52,245 bases of DNA, taken from Prochlorococcus sp. AG-355-J04 (GTDB taxonomy: Bacteria > Cyanobacteriota > Cyanobacteriia > PCC-6307 > Cyanobiaceae). The notes beneath the pieces were generated by a model. That model was not told where the DNA came from. It searched no databases and was given only the letters and a program-made list of their open reading frames with translations. Shown here in pieces: positions 31,025-40,979 of this stretch. The translations under genes were made by a program, and so were the position numbers. Every line of letters begins with the position of its first letter. Positions within the stretch are counted from its first letter, which is position 1. The DNA lies in assembly GCA_003280885.1 (NCBI GenBank), contig QCDN01000006.1:1-52245 (forward strand). The letters run 5' to 3'.

Positions 31025-31846
31025 TTGACTGATTTTTTGGTAGCTGCATTGCAAATTACAAGTACTTCAAATGTTGAAGCAAATTTTGTTAAAGCAGAAG
31101 AACAGATTGAATTAGCTGCTAGAAGAGGTGCTGAGTTAATAGGATTGCCTGAGGAGTTTGCTTTTTTGGGAGGAGATGAAGAAAAACTTAAATTAGCTTC
31201 TGAATTGTCAGAGAAGTGTCCAAATTTCCTAAAAACTATGTCACAAAGATATCAAGTATTTCTTTTGGGAGGAGGTTATCCTGTCCCTGCTGGTGATGAC
31301 AGTCATACTTTTAATAGGTCAGCCTTATTTGGGAAAGATGGACAGATTTTGGCAAAATACGACAAGATTCACCTGTTTGATGTTGATTTGCCAGATGGAA
31401 ATTTATACATGGAATCTTCTAAAGTTTTATCTGGGGCAGAGTATCCACCTGTTGTAGATGTCCCAGGTTTATGCAAAATAGGATTATCAATTTGTTACGA
31501 CGTTAGATTCCCTGAACTCTATAGATATTTGTCTTCAAATGGTGCAGAGCTAATTATGATTCCTGCAGCCTTTACAGCATTTACTGGAAAAGATCATTGG
31601 CAAATTTTATTACAGGCAAGAGCAATTGAAAATACAGCATATGTAGTTGCTCCAGCTCAAACTGGGATTCATTATGGGAGAAGGCAAAGTCATGGCCATG
31701 CAATGGTAATTGACCCTTGGGGTACAGTTTTATCTGATGCTGGAAAAACTCAAGGAGCGGCAATAGCACCTGCTGATAAAGAAAGAGTAAAGAAAATTAG
31801 GGAGCAGATGCCAAGCCTTAAACACAGAAAAAATAAATTTTTTTAA
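31025..31846 (+). CDS. Nitrilase-superfamily amidase, Nit1-like
   Basis: 273 residues. The catalytic triad of carbon-nitrogen hydrolases is visible: Glu43 (LPEE), Lys114 (KYDKIHLFDVD) and Cys157 (SICYDVRFPEL). The KIHLFDVD and ICYDVRFPELYRYL blocks resemble the Nit1 branch, whose members deaminate damaged (deaminated) glutathione; that role is inferred. The TTG start at 31025 is supported by AGGAG at 31013-31017, seven bases upstream. It is downstream of comB in the same direction. Confidence 0.9.
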   Translation: MTDFLVAALQITSTSNVEANFVKAEEQIELAARRGAELIGLPEEFAFLGGDEEKLKLASELSEKCPNFLKTMSQRYQVFLLGGGYPVPAGDDSHTFNRSALFGKDGQILAKYDKIHLFDVDLPDGNLYMESSKVLSGAEYPPVVDVPGLCKIGLSICYDVRFPELYRYLSSNGAELIMIPAAFTAFTGKDHWQILLQARAIENTAYVVAPAQTGIHYGRRQSHGHAMVIDPWGTVLSDAGKTQGAAIAPADKERVKKIREQMPSLKHRKNKFF

Positions 31847-31850
31847 ATTA

Positions 31851-32936
31851 ATGAAAAAGTTTTTAGATAATAAACTTTTTCGTTATTTATCCGTTTTATT
31901 ATTTTTAAATTCTTCAAGCCTTCCAGTTAAATCTTCAAGTGCTCTTGCTGCATGGGAGATAAAAACTAATGGAGTATTAGAATTAAGAACTAAGTCAAAT
32001 ACAAATTTAAAAGCTTACTTTCAGAAGGCTAACCAAATATCTGGCGATAGATTCTGGATAGATTTTCCAGGAGAATTAAAAAATCCCAGAACAATAAAAG
32101 GTAATGGCCCAATAAATGAAATTAGATTAGGTAAACCAAATAAGGGTAAAACAAGACTAGTAATTGAATTTAAGAAAGAGACTTATTTGAAACCTTTAAC
32201 TTGGCGTTTGGTTGGCTTAGATCAAAACAGGTGGAGAATTAAACTATTTGCTCCAAAATATACTTTTAAAAAGATTGGTGAAGGTCAAGTTGTTAAAAGA
32301 ATAGTAAATATTAAAGAGAATCAAAAATCAATTTATAAGAAGAAAAATAATTTTCAATACTTGAAATTACCAGATGTAAAACAAAACCAATTCTTGGTTA
32401 TTATCGACCCTGGGCACGGAGGACCTGACCCAGGAGCAATAGGTATTGGTGGTATTAGAGAAACAGATGTGGTTCTAGAGGTTTCGAAAATTGTTAAAAA
32501 TTTACTTTCTAAGAAAGGTGTCAAAGTAAGTTTGACTAGAACAAATGACGTTGATTTGGATTTACATCCAAGAGTTTCCATTGCTAATAATACGGATGCA
32601 GATATCTTTGTAAGTATTCATGCAAATGCCTCAAGAGGTAAAAGAAGGGATATAAATGGATTGGAAACCTTTTATTACAGAGGTTGGAGAGGAAGATTAC
32701 TCGCGAAAAGAATTCAAAAACAAATTTTAAGAGTTTCCCCTGGGAGTCCTGATCGAGGAGTTAAACAAGGTCGATTTTATGTAATTAAAAATACTAGGAT
32801 GCCTGCAGTCCTTGTAGAAATTGGATTTTTAACGGGAAGATTAGATGCAAGAAGATTGGAAAAAATAACACATCGAAAAAGATTAGCCTATGCAATTGCA
32901 AAAGGCATCCTCGAATATCTAAATAAAGTAGGGTGA
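31851..32936 (+). CDS. N-acetylmuramoyl-L-alanine amidase with AMIN-like N-terminus
   Basis: 361 residues. An N-terminal signal region (hydrophobic about 10-24, Ala-rich to 34) is followed by an AMIN-like beta domain (about 36-135) and a C-terminal Amidase_3 domain (about 181-360). Zinc ligands are His189 (PGHGG), Glu204 (RETDV) and His257 (SIHANA), and the catalytic Glu is 323 (LVEIGFLTG). No long inhibitory helix insertion is evident between the last two. It would cleave peptidoglycan cross-chains in the periplasm at division. murI overlaps its stop. Confidence 0.93.
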   Translation: MKKFLDNKLFRYLSVLLFLNSSSLPVKSSSALAAWEIKTNGVLELRTKSNTNLKAYFQKANQISGDRFWIDFPGELKNPRTIKGNGPINEIRLGKPNKGKTRLVIEFKKETYLKPLTWRLVGLDQNRWRIKLFAPKYTFKKIGEGQVVKRIVNIKENQKSIYKKKNNFQYLKLPDVKQNQFLVIIDPGHGGPDPGAIGIGGIRETDVVLEVSKIVKNLLSKKGVKVSLTRTNDVDLDLHPRVSIANNTDADIFVSIHANASRGKRRDINGLETFYYRGWRGRLLAKRIQKQILRVSPGSPDRGVKQGRFYVIKNTRMPAVLVEIGFLTGRLDARRLEKITHRKRLAYAIAKGILEYLNKVG

Positions 32937-33727
32937 AACTTAAAATAGGTATATTTGACAGCGGAATAGGTGGTTTTACTATCCTTAATTCTTTACTAAA
33001 GACACGTAAAGATGTAGAAGTTTTTTATTTGGCGGATACAAAAAGAATACCTTTTGGTAACAAAAATTCTAAAGAGATAAGATTAATTGCAAAAGAGATT
33101 TGTGATTTTTTTGTTGATAAGAACTTGGATGCACTTTTAGTTGCTTGTAACACTACAAATGCTTGTGCGCTTGATATTCTGGTAGATAATTTAAAGGTCC
33201 CTTGTTTCGACCTTATAAACTCAGTATCGGAAATAGTTGATAAACAAATAATTGGTGTCCTAGCAACACAAACAACTGTTCAATCCTCTTATTACAAGAA
33301 AGCCATAAATGCTAAAAAAGACAATACGATAATATTTCAGCAAGAATGTCCAGAATTTGTATCAGAAATTGAAAGAGAAAAATTAAATCTTGATAAGTTA
33401 AATATTTTTTCAGACTTATACTTAAGGCCACTAATAAACAAAAATATTGAAGAATTAATACTTGGATGTAGTCACTATCCTTTAATTTATGACTTTTTAA
33501 GAAAAAAATTGGATTCAAATATAAAAATTATTGATCCATCGGTAGCATTAATAAAAAAATTTAATGAATCTTTTCCTATTCCAAAAACTGACCGCTATGA
33601 GAGTATTTCTTTCGAAAATGTAAAATTTTTTGTTACTTCAGAAAGAGATGAGTTTTCCAATAAAGTAAAATTTTGGCTTGGAATTAATAAAGAAATTAGG
33701 TTGGTTAACCTCCGAAGTAATGTTTGA
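32933..33727 (+). CDS. murI: Glutamate racemase
   Basis: 264 residues from GTG 32933, overlapping the amidase stop as GTGA. Asp9-Ser10 (IFDSGIGG), Cys72 (CNTTNA) and Cys179-His181 (GCSHYP) are the expected active-site residues. It supplies D-glutamate for peptidoglycan. The overlap with the amidase gene suggests translational coupling within an envelope gene run. Confidence 0.95.
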   Translation: MKLKIGIFDSGIGGFTILNSLLKTRKDVEVFYLADTKRIPFGNKNSKEIRLIAKEICDFFVDKNLDALLVACNTTNACALDILVDNLKVPCFDLINSVSEIVDKQIIGVLATQTTVQSSYYKKAINAKKDNTIIFQQECPEFVSEIEREKLNLDKLNIFSDLYLRPLINKNIEELILGCSHYPLIYDFLRKKLDSNIKIIDPSVALIKKFNESFPIPKTDRYESISFENVKFFVTSERDEFSNKVKFWLGINKEIRLVNLRSNV

Positions 33728-33754
33728 TTCCTTAATATATAGAAGAGGTCAATC

Positions 33755-34726
33755 ATGAATACAGTAACAGAGCTACTACAACCAGTCGAAAATGATCTTG
33801 ATGATCTTATTTTAGAACTGAAAAATCTAATAGGAGCCGGTCACCCAATTCTTCAAGCCGCAGCAGAACACCTTTTTAGTGCTGGGGGTAAAAGGTTGAG
33901 ACCTGGTATAGTTTTATTGATTTCAAAAGCTATATCCCCTGAATTTTGCTTGACGACGAAACATAAAAGGCTTGCTGAAATAACTGAGATGATTCATACA
34001 GCCTCATTAGTCCATGATGATGTTGTTGATGAGGCGTCTACAAGAAGAGGAGTAGATACAGTTCATAGCAGATTTAATACCAGAGTAGCTGTTTTGGCGG
34101 GTGACTTTTTATTCGCTCAAGCAAGTTGGCACCTAGCGAATCTTGACAATGTAAATGTAGTAAAATTACTAAGTAGAGTAATAATGGATTTAGCAGAGGG
34201 TGAAATCAAACAAAATTTAAATAGATTTGATTCGGCTCAATCTTTTTCCAAATACATCAACAAAAGTTATTGCAAAACAGCATCATTAATAGCTAATAGT
34301 TGCAAAGCAGCTGGAGTTTTGAGTGGGGTTAATGACGAAAATTTAACCTCGTTGTACGATTTTGGCAAAAATATTGGTTTAGCATTCCAAGTTGTAGATG
34401 ACATTCTTGACTTTACTGGAAATGATAAACAACTTGGAAAACCTGCTGTAAGTGATCTTGCTAGTGGTTATCTTACCGCCCCAGTTTTATATGCCTTAGA
34501 AGAAAATAAACAATTGTCAGTTCTTATAAATAGAGAACTTGCTGAAAAAGATGATTTGGATGATGCTCTTAATATCATTATGAACTCTAAAGCTATTAAA
34601 AGTTCTAGGAAACTAGCTGAGGATTTTGCAATACTTTCTAAAGAAGCTATAGTCTGGCTTCCTGATTCAGAATATAAAAGAGCTTTAATGGCTCTTCCAG
34701 AATTTGTTCTAAGCCGAATTTATTAG
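33755..34726 (+). CDS. sds: Long-chain trans-prenyl diphosphate synthase (solanesyl type)
   Basis: 323 residues. GGKRLRP is at 44-50, the first Asp-rich motif DDVVD at 88-92 and the second DDILD at 215-219. Residues just before the first motif are small (Ala83, Ser84), which fits a long-chain product such as the C45 solanesyl tail of plastoquinone. ATG 33755 is preceded by a good ribosome site AGAGG (33744-33748). Exact chain length is inferred. Confidence 0.92.
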   Translation: MNTVTELLQPVENDLDDLILELKNLIGAGHPILQAAAEHLFSAGGKRLRPGIVLLISKAISPEFCLTTKHKRLAEITEMIHTASLVHDDVVDEASTRRGVDTVHSRFNTRVAVLAGDFLFAQASWHLANLDNVNVVKLLSRVIMDLAEGEIKQNLNRFDSAQSFSKYINKSYCKTASLIANSCKAAGVLSGVNDENLTSLYDFGKNIGLAFQVVDDILDFTGNDKQLGKPAVSDLASGYLTAPVLYALEENKQLSVLINRELAEKDDLDDALNIIMNSKAIKSSRKLAEDFAILSKEAIVWLPDSEYKRALMALPEFVLSRIY

Positions 34727-34820
34727 ATCTATTAGAAATAAATCTTTGAGCTAAATTAATATTAAAATTTTTGAAAACCTTAATTTTTTCGATTAAATTT
34801 ATTAAGCATAGATATATTTA

Positions 34821-36803
34821 ATGTCATTAGATAAAAAAAATTCAATCAATAACATACTTGAAGAAAAGAGAATTTTCCCTCCATCACAAAGATTTGCAGA
34901 AAACTCAAATATTAGTACTCAAGAAGAATTACTAAGTCTAAAAAAACAAGCATCAGATAATCCTATTCAATTTTGGGAATCTTTTGCAAAATCTGAATTA
35001 GATTGGTTTGAGTCATTTCAAACTGTATTAGATAATGAAAATGCGCCCTTTTTTAAATGGTTCAAAGAAGGGAAACTCAATATTACATATAACTGCTTAG
35101 ATAGACACATTAAGAGAGGGCTTGGAGGAAAGACTGCACTTATATGGGAAGGCGAACCCGGAGATAGCAAAAAATATACTTACGATGAACTTCTAAAAGA
35201 GGTATGTAAAGCAGCTAATGCATTAAAAGCAATTGGTGTAAAAAAAGGAGATTTGGTATGTATTTATATGCCGATGATTCCTGAAGCGATGTTTGCGATG
35301 TTAGCTTGTGCAAGAATTGGCGCGCCTCATTCAGTTGTCTTCGGAGGATTTTCTTCAGAAGCTCTAAAAGATAGGTTAATTGATGGAAACGCCAGATTCG
35401 TTATTACTGCTGATGGTGGCTTTAGAAAAGATAAGGTGATTGAACTTAAGAAAGCAGTCGATGCGGCCATTGAAAGTGGAGCAGATAAAGTTGTTGAAAA
35501 AGTTGTTGTTGTTCAACGATCCCAAAAAAATATTTCGATGGTTAATGATAGAGATTTTTGGTGGCACGAATTATTAAAAGATCAAAAAGAGCATTGTGAA
35601 CCAGAAATAATGAATAGCGAAGATAGACTTTTTATTCTTTATACTTCAGGCTCTACTGGAAAGCCTAAAGGTGTAGTTCACACTACAGGTGGTTACAATC
35701 TTTGGTCCCATTTGACATTTAAATGGATTTTTGATTTAAAAGATGACGATATTTACTGGTGTACTGCTGATGTTGGTTGGATTACAGGTCATAGTTACAT
35801 AGTTTATGGGCCTTTATCTAATGGTGCTACAACCTTAATGTATGAGGGAGTACCAAGACCCTCAAATTTAGGAGCTTTTTGGGAAATTGTTCAAAAATAT
35901 AAGGTTTCTATTTTTTATACTGCACCAACTGCAATAAGAGCATTTATGAAGTCTGGGCGTGAAATACCTGATAAATATAATTTGGAAAGTCTTAGACTTT
36001 TGGGCACAGTTGGAGAACCAATTAATCCTGAAGCATGGATGTGGTACAAGGATGTTATTGGTAAAGATAGATGCCCTATTGTTGATACTTGGTGGCAAAC
36101 TGAGACTGGTGGTGTGATGATAAGTCCCTTGCCTGGAGTAGTTTCTACAAAGCCAGGTTCAGCTACTTTCCCTCTGCCAGGAATCGAAGTTGAAATTGTC
36201 GATAAGAATGGAGATAAGGTTAAGGAGAACGAGGGAGGCTATTTAATAATTAAGAAGCCTTGGCCAGGAATGATGAGAACAATTCACGGAAACTCAGATA
36301 GATATTTGGAGAGTTATTGGGAATATATTTCCTTTAAAGGAGAAAAAAATGTTTATTTTGCTGGAGACGGAGCACGCATTGATAAAGATGGATATATATG
36401 GATTATGGGAAGAGTTGATGATGTCATAAGTGTTTCAGGACATCGGCTAGGAACAATGGAAATAGAATCTGCTTTGGTAAGTCATAAATCAGTTGCAGAG
36501 TCTGCAGTCGTTGGTAAAAAAGATGATTTAAAAGGTGAAGTTATAGTTGCTTTTGTTTCTCTAGAGAAAGACGTGAACGGTTCTTCAGAATTAGTAGAGG
36601 ATCTAAAGAAACATGTTGTTAATGAAATTGGAATTATCGCAAAGCCTGAAAAAATTATAATTTCCGACTCTCTTCCGAAAACACGTAGTGGAAAAATTAT
36701 GAGACGAATTTTAAGATCTTTGGCTGCTGGAGAAAAAATTAGCGGTGATATAAGCACTCTTGAAGATAGCTCTGTTTTGGAAAAGCTGAAAGAATTATCC
36801 TAA
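34821..36803 (+). CDS. acs: Acetyl-CoA synthetase
   Basis: 660 residues, full-length Acs. The adenylate-forming P-loop [11 protein letters not shown], the WWQTETGG acetyl/AMP segment and the C-terminal [11 protein letters not shown] with the regulatory Lys625 are intact. It activates acetate to acetyl-CoA in the cytosol. It follows sds after 94 bases that may hold its own promoter. Its TAA overlaps the convergent DUF1350 stop by four bases. Confidence 0.96.
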   Translation: MSLDKKNSINNILEEKRIFPPSQRFAENSNISTQEELLSLKKQASDNPIQFWESFAKSELDWFESFQTVLDNENAPFFKWFKEGKLNITYNCLDRHIKRGLGGKTALIWEGEPGDSKKYTYDELLKEVCKAANALKAIGVKKGDLVCIYMPMIPEAMFAMLACARIGAPHSVVFGGFSSEALKDRLIDGNARFVITADGGFRKDKVIELKKAVDAAIESGADKVVEKVVVVQRSQKNISMVNDRDFWWHELLKDQKEHCEPEIMNSEDRLFILYTSGSTGKPKGVVHTTGGYNLWSHLTFKWIFDLKDDDIYWCTADVGWITGHSYIVYGPLSNGATTLMYEGVPRPSNLGAFWEIVQKYKVSIFYTAPTAIRAFMKSGREIPDKYNLESLRLLGTVGEPINPEAWMWYKDVIGKDRCPIVDTWWQTETGGVMISPLPGVVSTKPGSATFPLPGIEVEIVDKNGDKVKENEGGYLIIKKPWPGMMRTIHGNSDRYLESYWEYISFKGEKNVYFAGDGARIDKDGYIWIMGRVDDVISVSGHRLGTMEIESALVSHKSVAESAVVGKKDDLKGEVIVAFVSLEKDVNGSSELVEDLKKHVVNEIGIIAKPEKIIISDSLPKTRSGKIMRRILRSLAAGEKISGDISTLEDSSVLEKLKELS

Positions 36804-37522
36804 TCAGATTCATCAATTAAATTGGAAATCTTTTTTATAGTATTTCTTTTGAATTCATCATCGGCCCAGTCTCCCAAAAAATTTTCTCTTAGTCCTGCGC
36901 TTGCAATAATAGTGTGTGTACCTTTTAACATTACCCCCTTAGAATTATCTTCTTTTCTTGCTTTCAGACAAGATAATAATTTATCTGTTTGATCTAATTC
37001 GTCTGAGTTGAATTTTATTAGGAAGTTATTTTTTTGATTATATGTTTTTTCAATTAATCGCAAAGTTCTTTCAGGGCTTGGACTGAATTCACTTTTGAAT
37101 TCTAATTTTTGAGAAATTTGTTTCAATAATGGAATAGATTTGTTAGCACTGAAGTTATTAAAACTTATTGATATGAATTTTTCGCAATTTCTTCCACCAT
37201 CAGGGGAAATTAGATGAAGTTTGCAGCCTAGGCTATGACCAATTCTTATTGAAGGAATTGATTCTCCTATTCTCTTGGATAAAGATATTCGGCAATTCTT
37301 GAAATCCCTCCATGCTTTAATAGCAAGTTGTTGGTGATCGAATTGTGGAGTGTATTTATACGCATGTACTGCATAGTTTTTATTAATTAAACTCTCTATG
37401 AATCTTCTATAAGTTAAATCTGGTTTAGAAGCTAGATAACTTCCACCAATAAATTCCACAATTTTTTTAGGATTTGAAGGCCAATAACAAAAATTATTAA
37501 ATTGATATTTTGTATAAGTCAT
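36800..37522 (-). CDS. DUF1350 alpha/beta-hydrolase-like protein
   Basis: 240 residues. [20 protein letters not shown] near the start and the nucleophile-elbow-like GHSLGCKLH (Ser97) match DUF1350 proteins, found in cyanobacteria and plastids with an alpha/beta-hydrolase fold. No signal peptide is seen, and enzymatic role is unknown. It is a single gene between the convergent acs and the divergent exonuclease. Confidence 0.85.
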   Translation of the reverse strand: MTYTKYQFNNFCYWPSNPKKIVEFIGGSYLASKPDLTYRRFIESLINKNYAVHAYKYTPQFDHQQLAIKAWRDFKNCRISLSKRIGESIPSIRIGHSLGCKLHLISPDGGRNCEKFISISFNNFSANKSIPLLKQISQKLEFKSEFSPSPERTLRLIEKTYNQKNNFLIKFNSDELDQTDKLLSCLKARKEDNSKGVMLKGTHTIIASAGLRENFLGDWADDEFKRNTIKKISNLIDESD

Positions 37523-37638
37523 CTTTCGTAAACTAAAAATGTTTCAAAATTATTTTCTAATCATGTTTCTTAATTTATATTAATTTAAGAGAAATTTTTA
37601 TTAAATGCGTCAAGATAAACGAAAGAGTTTTCAGCTAA

Positions 37639-38418
37639 TTGGAACTATCTAACAAAAAAAAATTAAATCAATTGGATATTCTTCAGGATCAAGTTATCAG
37701 TTATCCATCTGAAGATAGTGTTGCTAATCAGAATAAAAAAATTGAAAAAATTTTAATTCTTGATACTGAAACAACAGGTTTAGATGAAAATAAAGATGAA
37801 GTGATAGAGATTGGTTGTATTTTGTTTGATGTATCTTTTAAATGTGTACTTTCACAGGTCTCATTCTTATTCCCGGTTAATAATAATGAGGCAGAATATG
37901 TTAATGGCATTTCTGCAGAAGTAACTAATATCTCTCAACCATGGGAAGATGGATTGAATTTCTTTTTAAAACTTGTTGACTGTTCGGATTTCATTGTCGC
38001 GCATAATGTAGAGTTTGATAAGAAATGGTTTGGGAAAGGAAGATTACCTAAACTTAATAAAAAATGGATATGCAGTTTAGAAGATATTAATTGGTCTTTT
38101 CAAAAATCACTTAAAAATAGACCCTCAGTAACTGATCTAGCTTTATCTTTTTCAATACCAGTTTGGAATTTACATAGAGCTTTATCTGATTGCTTTTACA
38201 TATCTGAGGTCTTCAAAAAATGTGATAATTTAGAGGAAATTTTAATTAAAGCCACTGAACCGAGGTTTTTGTACAAGGCACTGATTAGTTACGAAGATAG
38301 GTCTTTAGCTAAAAATGCTGGGTTCAGATGGAATAGTCCTGTGCAAGGAGCTTGGTCAAGAAAATTAACTACTGATGAGGCAAAAAATCTTGATTTTAGA
38401 GTAGAGATTTTGAATTAA
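37639..38418 (+). CDS. DnaQ-like 3'-5' exonuclease with C-terminal extension
   Basis: 259 residues from TTG 37639. DEDDh exonuclease motifs are complete: Asp42/Glu44 (ILDTETTG), Asp127 (AHNVEFDK) and His179/Asp184 (HRALSDC). It is therefore expected to hydrolyse DNA or RNA 3' ends. Residues 210-259 form an extra module (AKNAGFRWNSPVQGAWSRKL) of the GFRW...W type seen after various nucleic-acid enzymes. There is no polymerase subunit nearby, so this need not be the replicative proofreading subunit. The N-terminal 35 residues are poorly defined. Confidence 0.88.
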   Translation: MELSNKKKLNQLDILQDQVISYPSEDSVANQNKKIEKILILDTETTGLDENKDEVIEIGCILFDVSFKCVLSQVSFLFPVNNNEAEYVNGISAEVTNISQPWEDGLNFFLKLVDCSDFIVAHNVEFDKKWFGKGRLPKLNKKWICSLEDINWSFQKSLKNRPSVTDLALSFSIPVWNLHRALSDCFYISEVFKKCDNLEEILIKATEPRFLYKALISYEDRSLAKNAGFRWNSPVQGAWSRKLTTDEAKNLDFRVEILN

Positions 38419-38448
38419 TATTTAAAAAATTTTTGACTAAGAAAATAT

Positions 38449-38871
38449 TTAGTGCATCTTACAAGGCATCCATTTATCTCCCATTTTATGGGCACCAACA
38501 CATCCGTATTTTGAGGCAGCTTCTTCAGCCTCTAGTTTAGTGTTAAATAGATCTGACATAATATTTTCCTTATTTGAATTTGAAATTTGTTTGGAATAAT
38601 TATGATGGTTGTTATGAGAATTAGGTGAATACTCCCATATTCCCATTGTAGTAACGCCGGCAGAGATAATTCCCATCCCAACTACTGATAAATTTACTAT
38701 TCCCATTGCTACTGCACCAAAAGAAAATACACCCATTGGGACTACCCCAATACTTATTACTCCCATTGGCACTATGCCTATTGAAACTATACCAAGAGGT
38801 GCTATTCCAAAAGCAATTTTTTTTGGCTTTGTACCGCAATGCTGATTCTCTTTACTTTTATTAATTCCCAA
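38449..38871 (-). CDS. Gly-hydrophobic decapeptide-repeat protein with DUF3721-like C-terminus
   Basis: 140 residues. Residues 21-80 are six tandem decapeptides of consensus [IF]G[IV]VPMG[IV][IV]S, each itself two pentads with Gly in the second position. Residues 81-105 are a polar linker with a short Asn/His run (HNNHH). Residues 106-140 resemble DUF3721 (LEAEEAASKYGC, HKMGDKWMPC) and hold Cys124, His128, Cys137 and His140, a possible metal site. The repeats are hydrophobic enough for membrane insertion but the strict 5-residue period also suits a beta-helix. An internal ATG (residue 105) could start a separate DUF3721 peptide. Function unknown. Confidence 0.82.
   Translation of the reverse strand: MGINKSKENQHCGTKPKKIAFGIAPLGIVSIGIVPMGVISIGVVPMGVFSFGAVAMGIVNLSVVGMGIISAGVTTMGIWEYSPNSHNNHHNYSKQISNSNKENIMSDLFNTKLEAEEAASKYGCVGAHKMGDKWMPCKMH
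38632..38811 (-). repeat. Six tandem 30-base units encoding decapeptides
   Basis: The coding part for residues 21-80 has a 30-base period (15-base half-period). The similarity is visible in DNA, for example CCCATTG recurring on the + strand at the Pro-Met-Gly positions. The three 5' units are closest to each other and the later ones have drifted. Confidence 0.7.
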
Positions 38872-38969
38872 TAGTTTTTCTAAATGTTAAATTAAAATTG
38901 TCTCACAGAATAACCAATCAAAGATTAATTTCTAGATGAATTAAAAATTTTGAATTATTTTTTAGAACT

Positions 38970-40250
38970 TTGAACAACTTAAAAAATCTAAGAGGAACAG
39001 TAGACTTATTGCCTGATCAATTAATAAAGTGGCAAAATGTTGAGAAAATAGTATTGGAACAGCTTTCAAGAGCATCTATCAAAGAAATAAGAACACCAAT
39101 ACTGGAAATGACCGAGTTATTTATAAGAGGAATTGGTGAAGGAACAGATGTTGTTAGTAAGGAAATGTATACATTTCTTGATAGGGGGGAGAGATCCTGT
39201 ACTCTCAGGCCCGAAGGAACAGCCTCAGTCGCGCGAGCGTTAATACAAAATGGAATATCGTCTAATCCTCTTCAAAAACTTTGGTACATGGGTCCTATGT
39301 TTCGATACGAAAGACCTCAAGCAGGCAGACAAAGACAGTTTCATCAGTTAGGCGTTGAGTTTATAGGGCATGATTCAGTTAGAAGTGATGTTGAAATTAT
39401 TGCTTTAGCTTGGGATATCTTGGGAAAATTAGGAATAAAAGAACTAAATCTTGAAATAAATACTTTAGGTGATACAAATGACAGATCAAATTTTCAAAAA
39501 TCCTTTTTAAAATGGCTAGAAATAAATAAAGATTCTCTAGATTCAGATTCTCAGAATAGGATTACTAAAAACCCTTTGAGGATTTTGGACTCAAAGAATA
39601 TTCAAACAAAAAAAGCTCTTGAAAATGCACCAAGATTATTTGATTTTTTGTCTGAAAAAAGTCATAACAGATATTTAGACTTAAAAAAACAATTAGAGGT
39701 TGTAAAAATACCTTATGTGGAAAATTTTAATTTAGTAAGAGGTTTAGATTATTACACCCATACTGCTTTTGAAATCACAAGTGGTGCTTTAGGTTCCCAA
39801 GCTACAGTTTGCGGTGGAGGAAGATACGATGATTTAATAAAACAAATGGGAGGGCCAAATACCCCTGCAATTGGATTTGCTATTGGTCTAGAAAGATTAA
39901 TTCTACTAGCAGGAAAAGATCTTGAAGTTCCAAGAAATACTGATATTTATATTATTAATCAAGGCTTAATTGCTGAATCCTTAGCTTTGGATTTATCTAG
40001 AAAATTAAGAAATTATGATTTGATAGTTGAGTTGGATTTAAGTGGAGCCTCATTTTCTAAACAATTTAAAAAGGCAAATAAACAAAAATCTAAAAGTATT
40101 ATTGTAATTGGTGATGATGAGGCAGTTAAAGGTGAATTTATCATAAGGCTCTTTGATCAGTCAGGTAATGGGAATGAAGAAGAGGTTATATCTTTTGAAA
40201 ATGATATTGAATTGCAAAGATGGATAAATAACAATTTACTTGCGAAGTGA
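38970..40250 (+). CDS. hisS: Histidyl-tRNA synthetase
   Basis: 426 residues from TTG 38970. Class II motifs are clear: motif 2 MFRYERPQAGRQRQFHQ, the histidine-specific GLDYYTHTAFEI, and motif 3 GFAIGLERL; the C-terminal anticodon-binding domain begins near TDIYIINQG. It charges tRNA-His. No ATG lies upstream in frame close to the expected N-terminus. A small gene overlaps its stop as ATGA. Confidence 0.96.
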   Translation: MNNLKNLRGTVDLLPDQLIKWQNVEKIVLEQLSRASIKEIRTPILEMTELFIRGIGEGTDVVSKEMYTFLDRGERSCTLRPEGTASVARALIQNGISSNPLQKLWYMGPMFRYERPQAGRQRQFHQLGVEFIGHDSVRSDVEIIALAWDILGKLGIKELNLEINTLGDTNDRSNFQKSFLKWLEINKDSLDSDSQNRITKNPLRILDSKNIQTKKALENAPRLFDFLSEKSHNRYLDLKKQLEVVKIPYVENFNLVRGLDYYTHTAFEITSGALGSQATVCGGGRYDDLIKQMGGPNTPAIGFAIGLERLILLAGKDLEVPRNTDIYIINQGLIAESLALDLSRKLRNYDLIVELDLSGASFSKQFKKANKQKSKSIIVIGDDEAVKGEFIIRLFDQSGNGNEEEVISFENDIELQRWINNNLLAK

Positions 40251-40540
40251 TGCTCTTAAAGTTTGTGATAATTTTTATTTTTATATTTATTTTCTTTTAT
40301 TTAAGGAAGTTTCTTATATTAAATAGAAAACAAAAAGTTTTGAATGCTAAAAAATTAACAACTTTCAATAAAAAGAATTTTAATAACTGGATGAATTTAA
40401 CTAAAAAAGAAAGATATAACTTATCTAAACAAGATTCTGTTAACTATATGGATAGAAGAAAACTTTTATTAGACGAAATTAGAAATGAATATAAGAAAAT
40501 ATCTGGAAAAAATCCTGAGGGGAATATTGAGAAAAAATAA
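40247..40540 (+). CDS. Small single-pass membrane protein, unknown
   Basis: 97 residues. One hydrophobic segment (about 4-20) is followed by a basic, Lys/Asn-rich soluble part of helical character. The ATG overlaps the hisS TGA (ATGA), so translation is probably coupled. No family is recognised. The next small gene starts 2 bases after its stop. Confidence 0.7.
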   Translation: MMLLKFVIIFIFIFIFFYLRKFLILNRKQKVLNAKKLTTFNKKNFNNWMNLTKKERYNLSKQDSVNYMDRRKLLLDEIRNEYKKISGKNPEGNIEKK

Positions 40541-40542
40541 TT

Positions 40543-40842
40543 ATGGAAAATTACTGGACTTCTAATAAAACCATAAATGGATTGAGACATTTTGTTTTAG
40601 TTAATGAGACAAAAGAAAAAGGAAATAATAGTTTTTTAATGGTTTCTGTTCTTGATTCTGAAATTAACTTAATAACTACATACGAAGAATTAATAAATAG
40701 TAGAAATTGGCACAAGGGTTGGATCAATCTTTCAAAGCATCAATCTATTACAGAAGAATACGTTAACTTCAAATCCATCAATAAAGGAGAGGGTATTGAT
40801 GAGATATTCATTAATGAAGATTCTTTATTTAATATTTCTTAA
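40543..40842 (+). CDS. Small Trp-rich protein resembling TIGR02450
   Basis: 99 residues. The pattern YWTSNKTINGLRHFVLVN, then ELINSRNWHKGWINL, resembles the Trp-rich TIGR02450 family of marine bacteria and cyanobacteria, whose function is unknown. No signal peptide or membrane segment is seen. It follows the preceding small gene by 2 bases, so hisS and both small genes probably form one transcript. Family assignment is by eye only. Confidence 0.65.
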   Translation: MENYWTSNKTINGLRHFVLVNETKEKGNNSFLMVSVLDSEINLITTYEELINSRNWHKGWINLSKHQSITEEYVNFKSINKGEGIDEIFINEDSLFNIS

Positions 40843-40979
40843 TTTGATATAAATCTTTCAAATCTATCTCTCTTTGTAAATACTAGGTTTTTTGTTACTT
40901 AATAATTATTTAAAAGTTTTACCCCTTTCAAAAAAATAAAATTAACGTTATCAAGGATTAATAATATTTACTTAATTCA

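Noticed and set aside
38449..38871. Repeat region as a CRISPR array or a transposon
   Set aside because: The 30-base units are contiguous with no spacers, are in frame and encode a consistent decapeptide.
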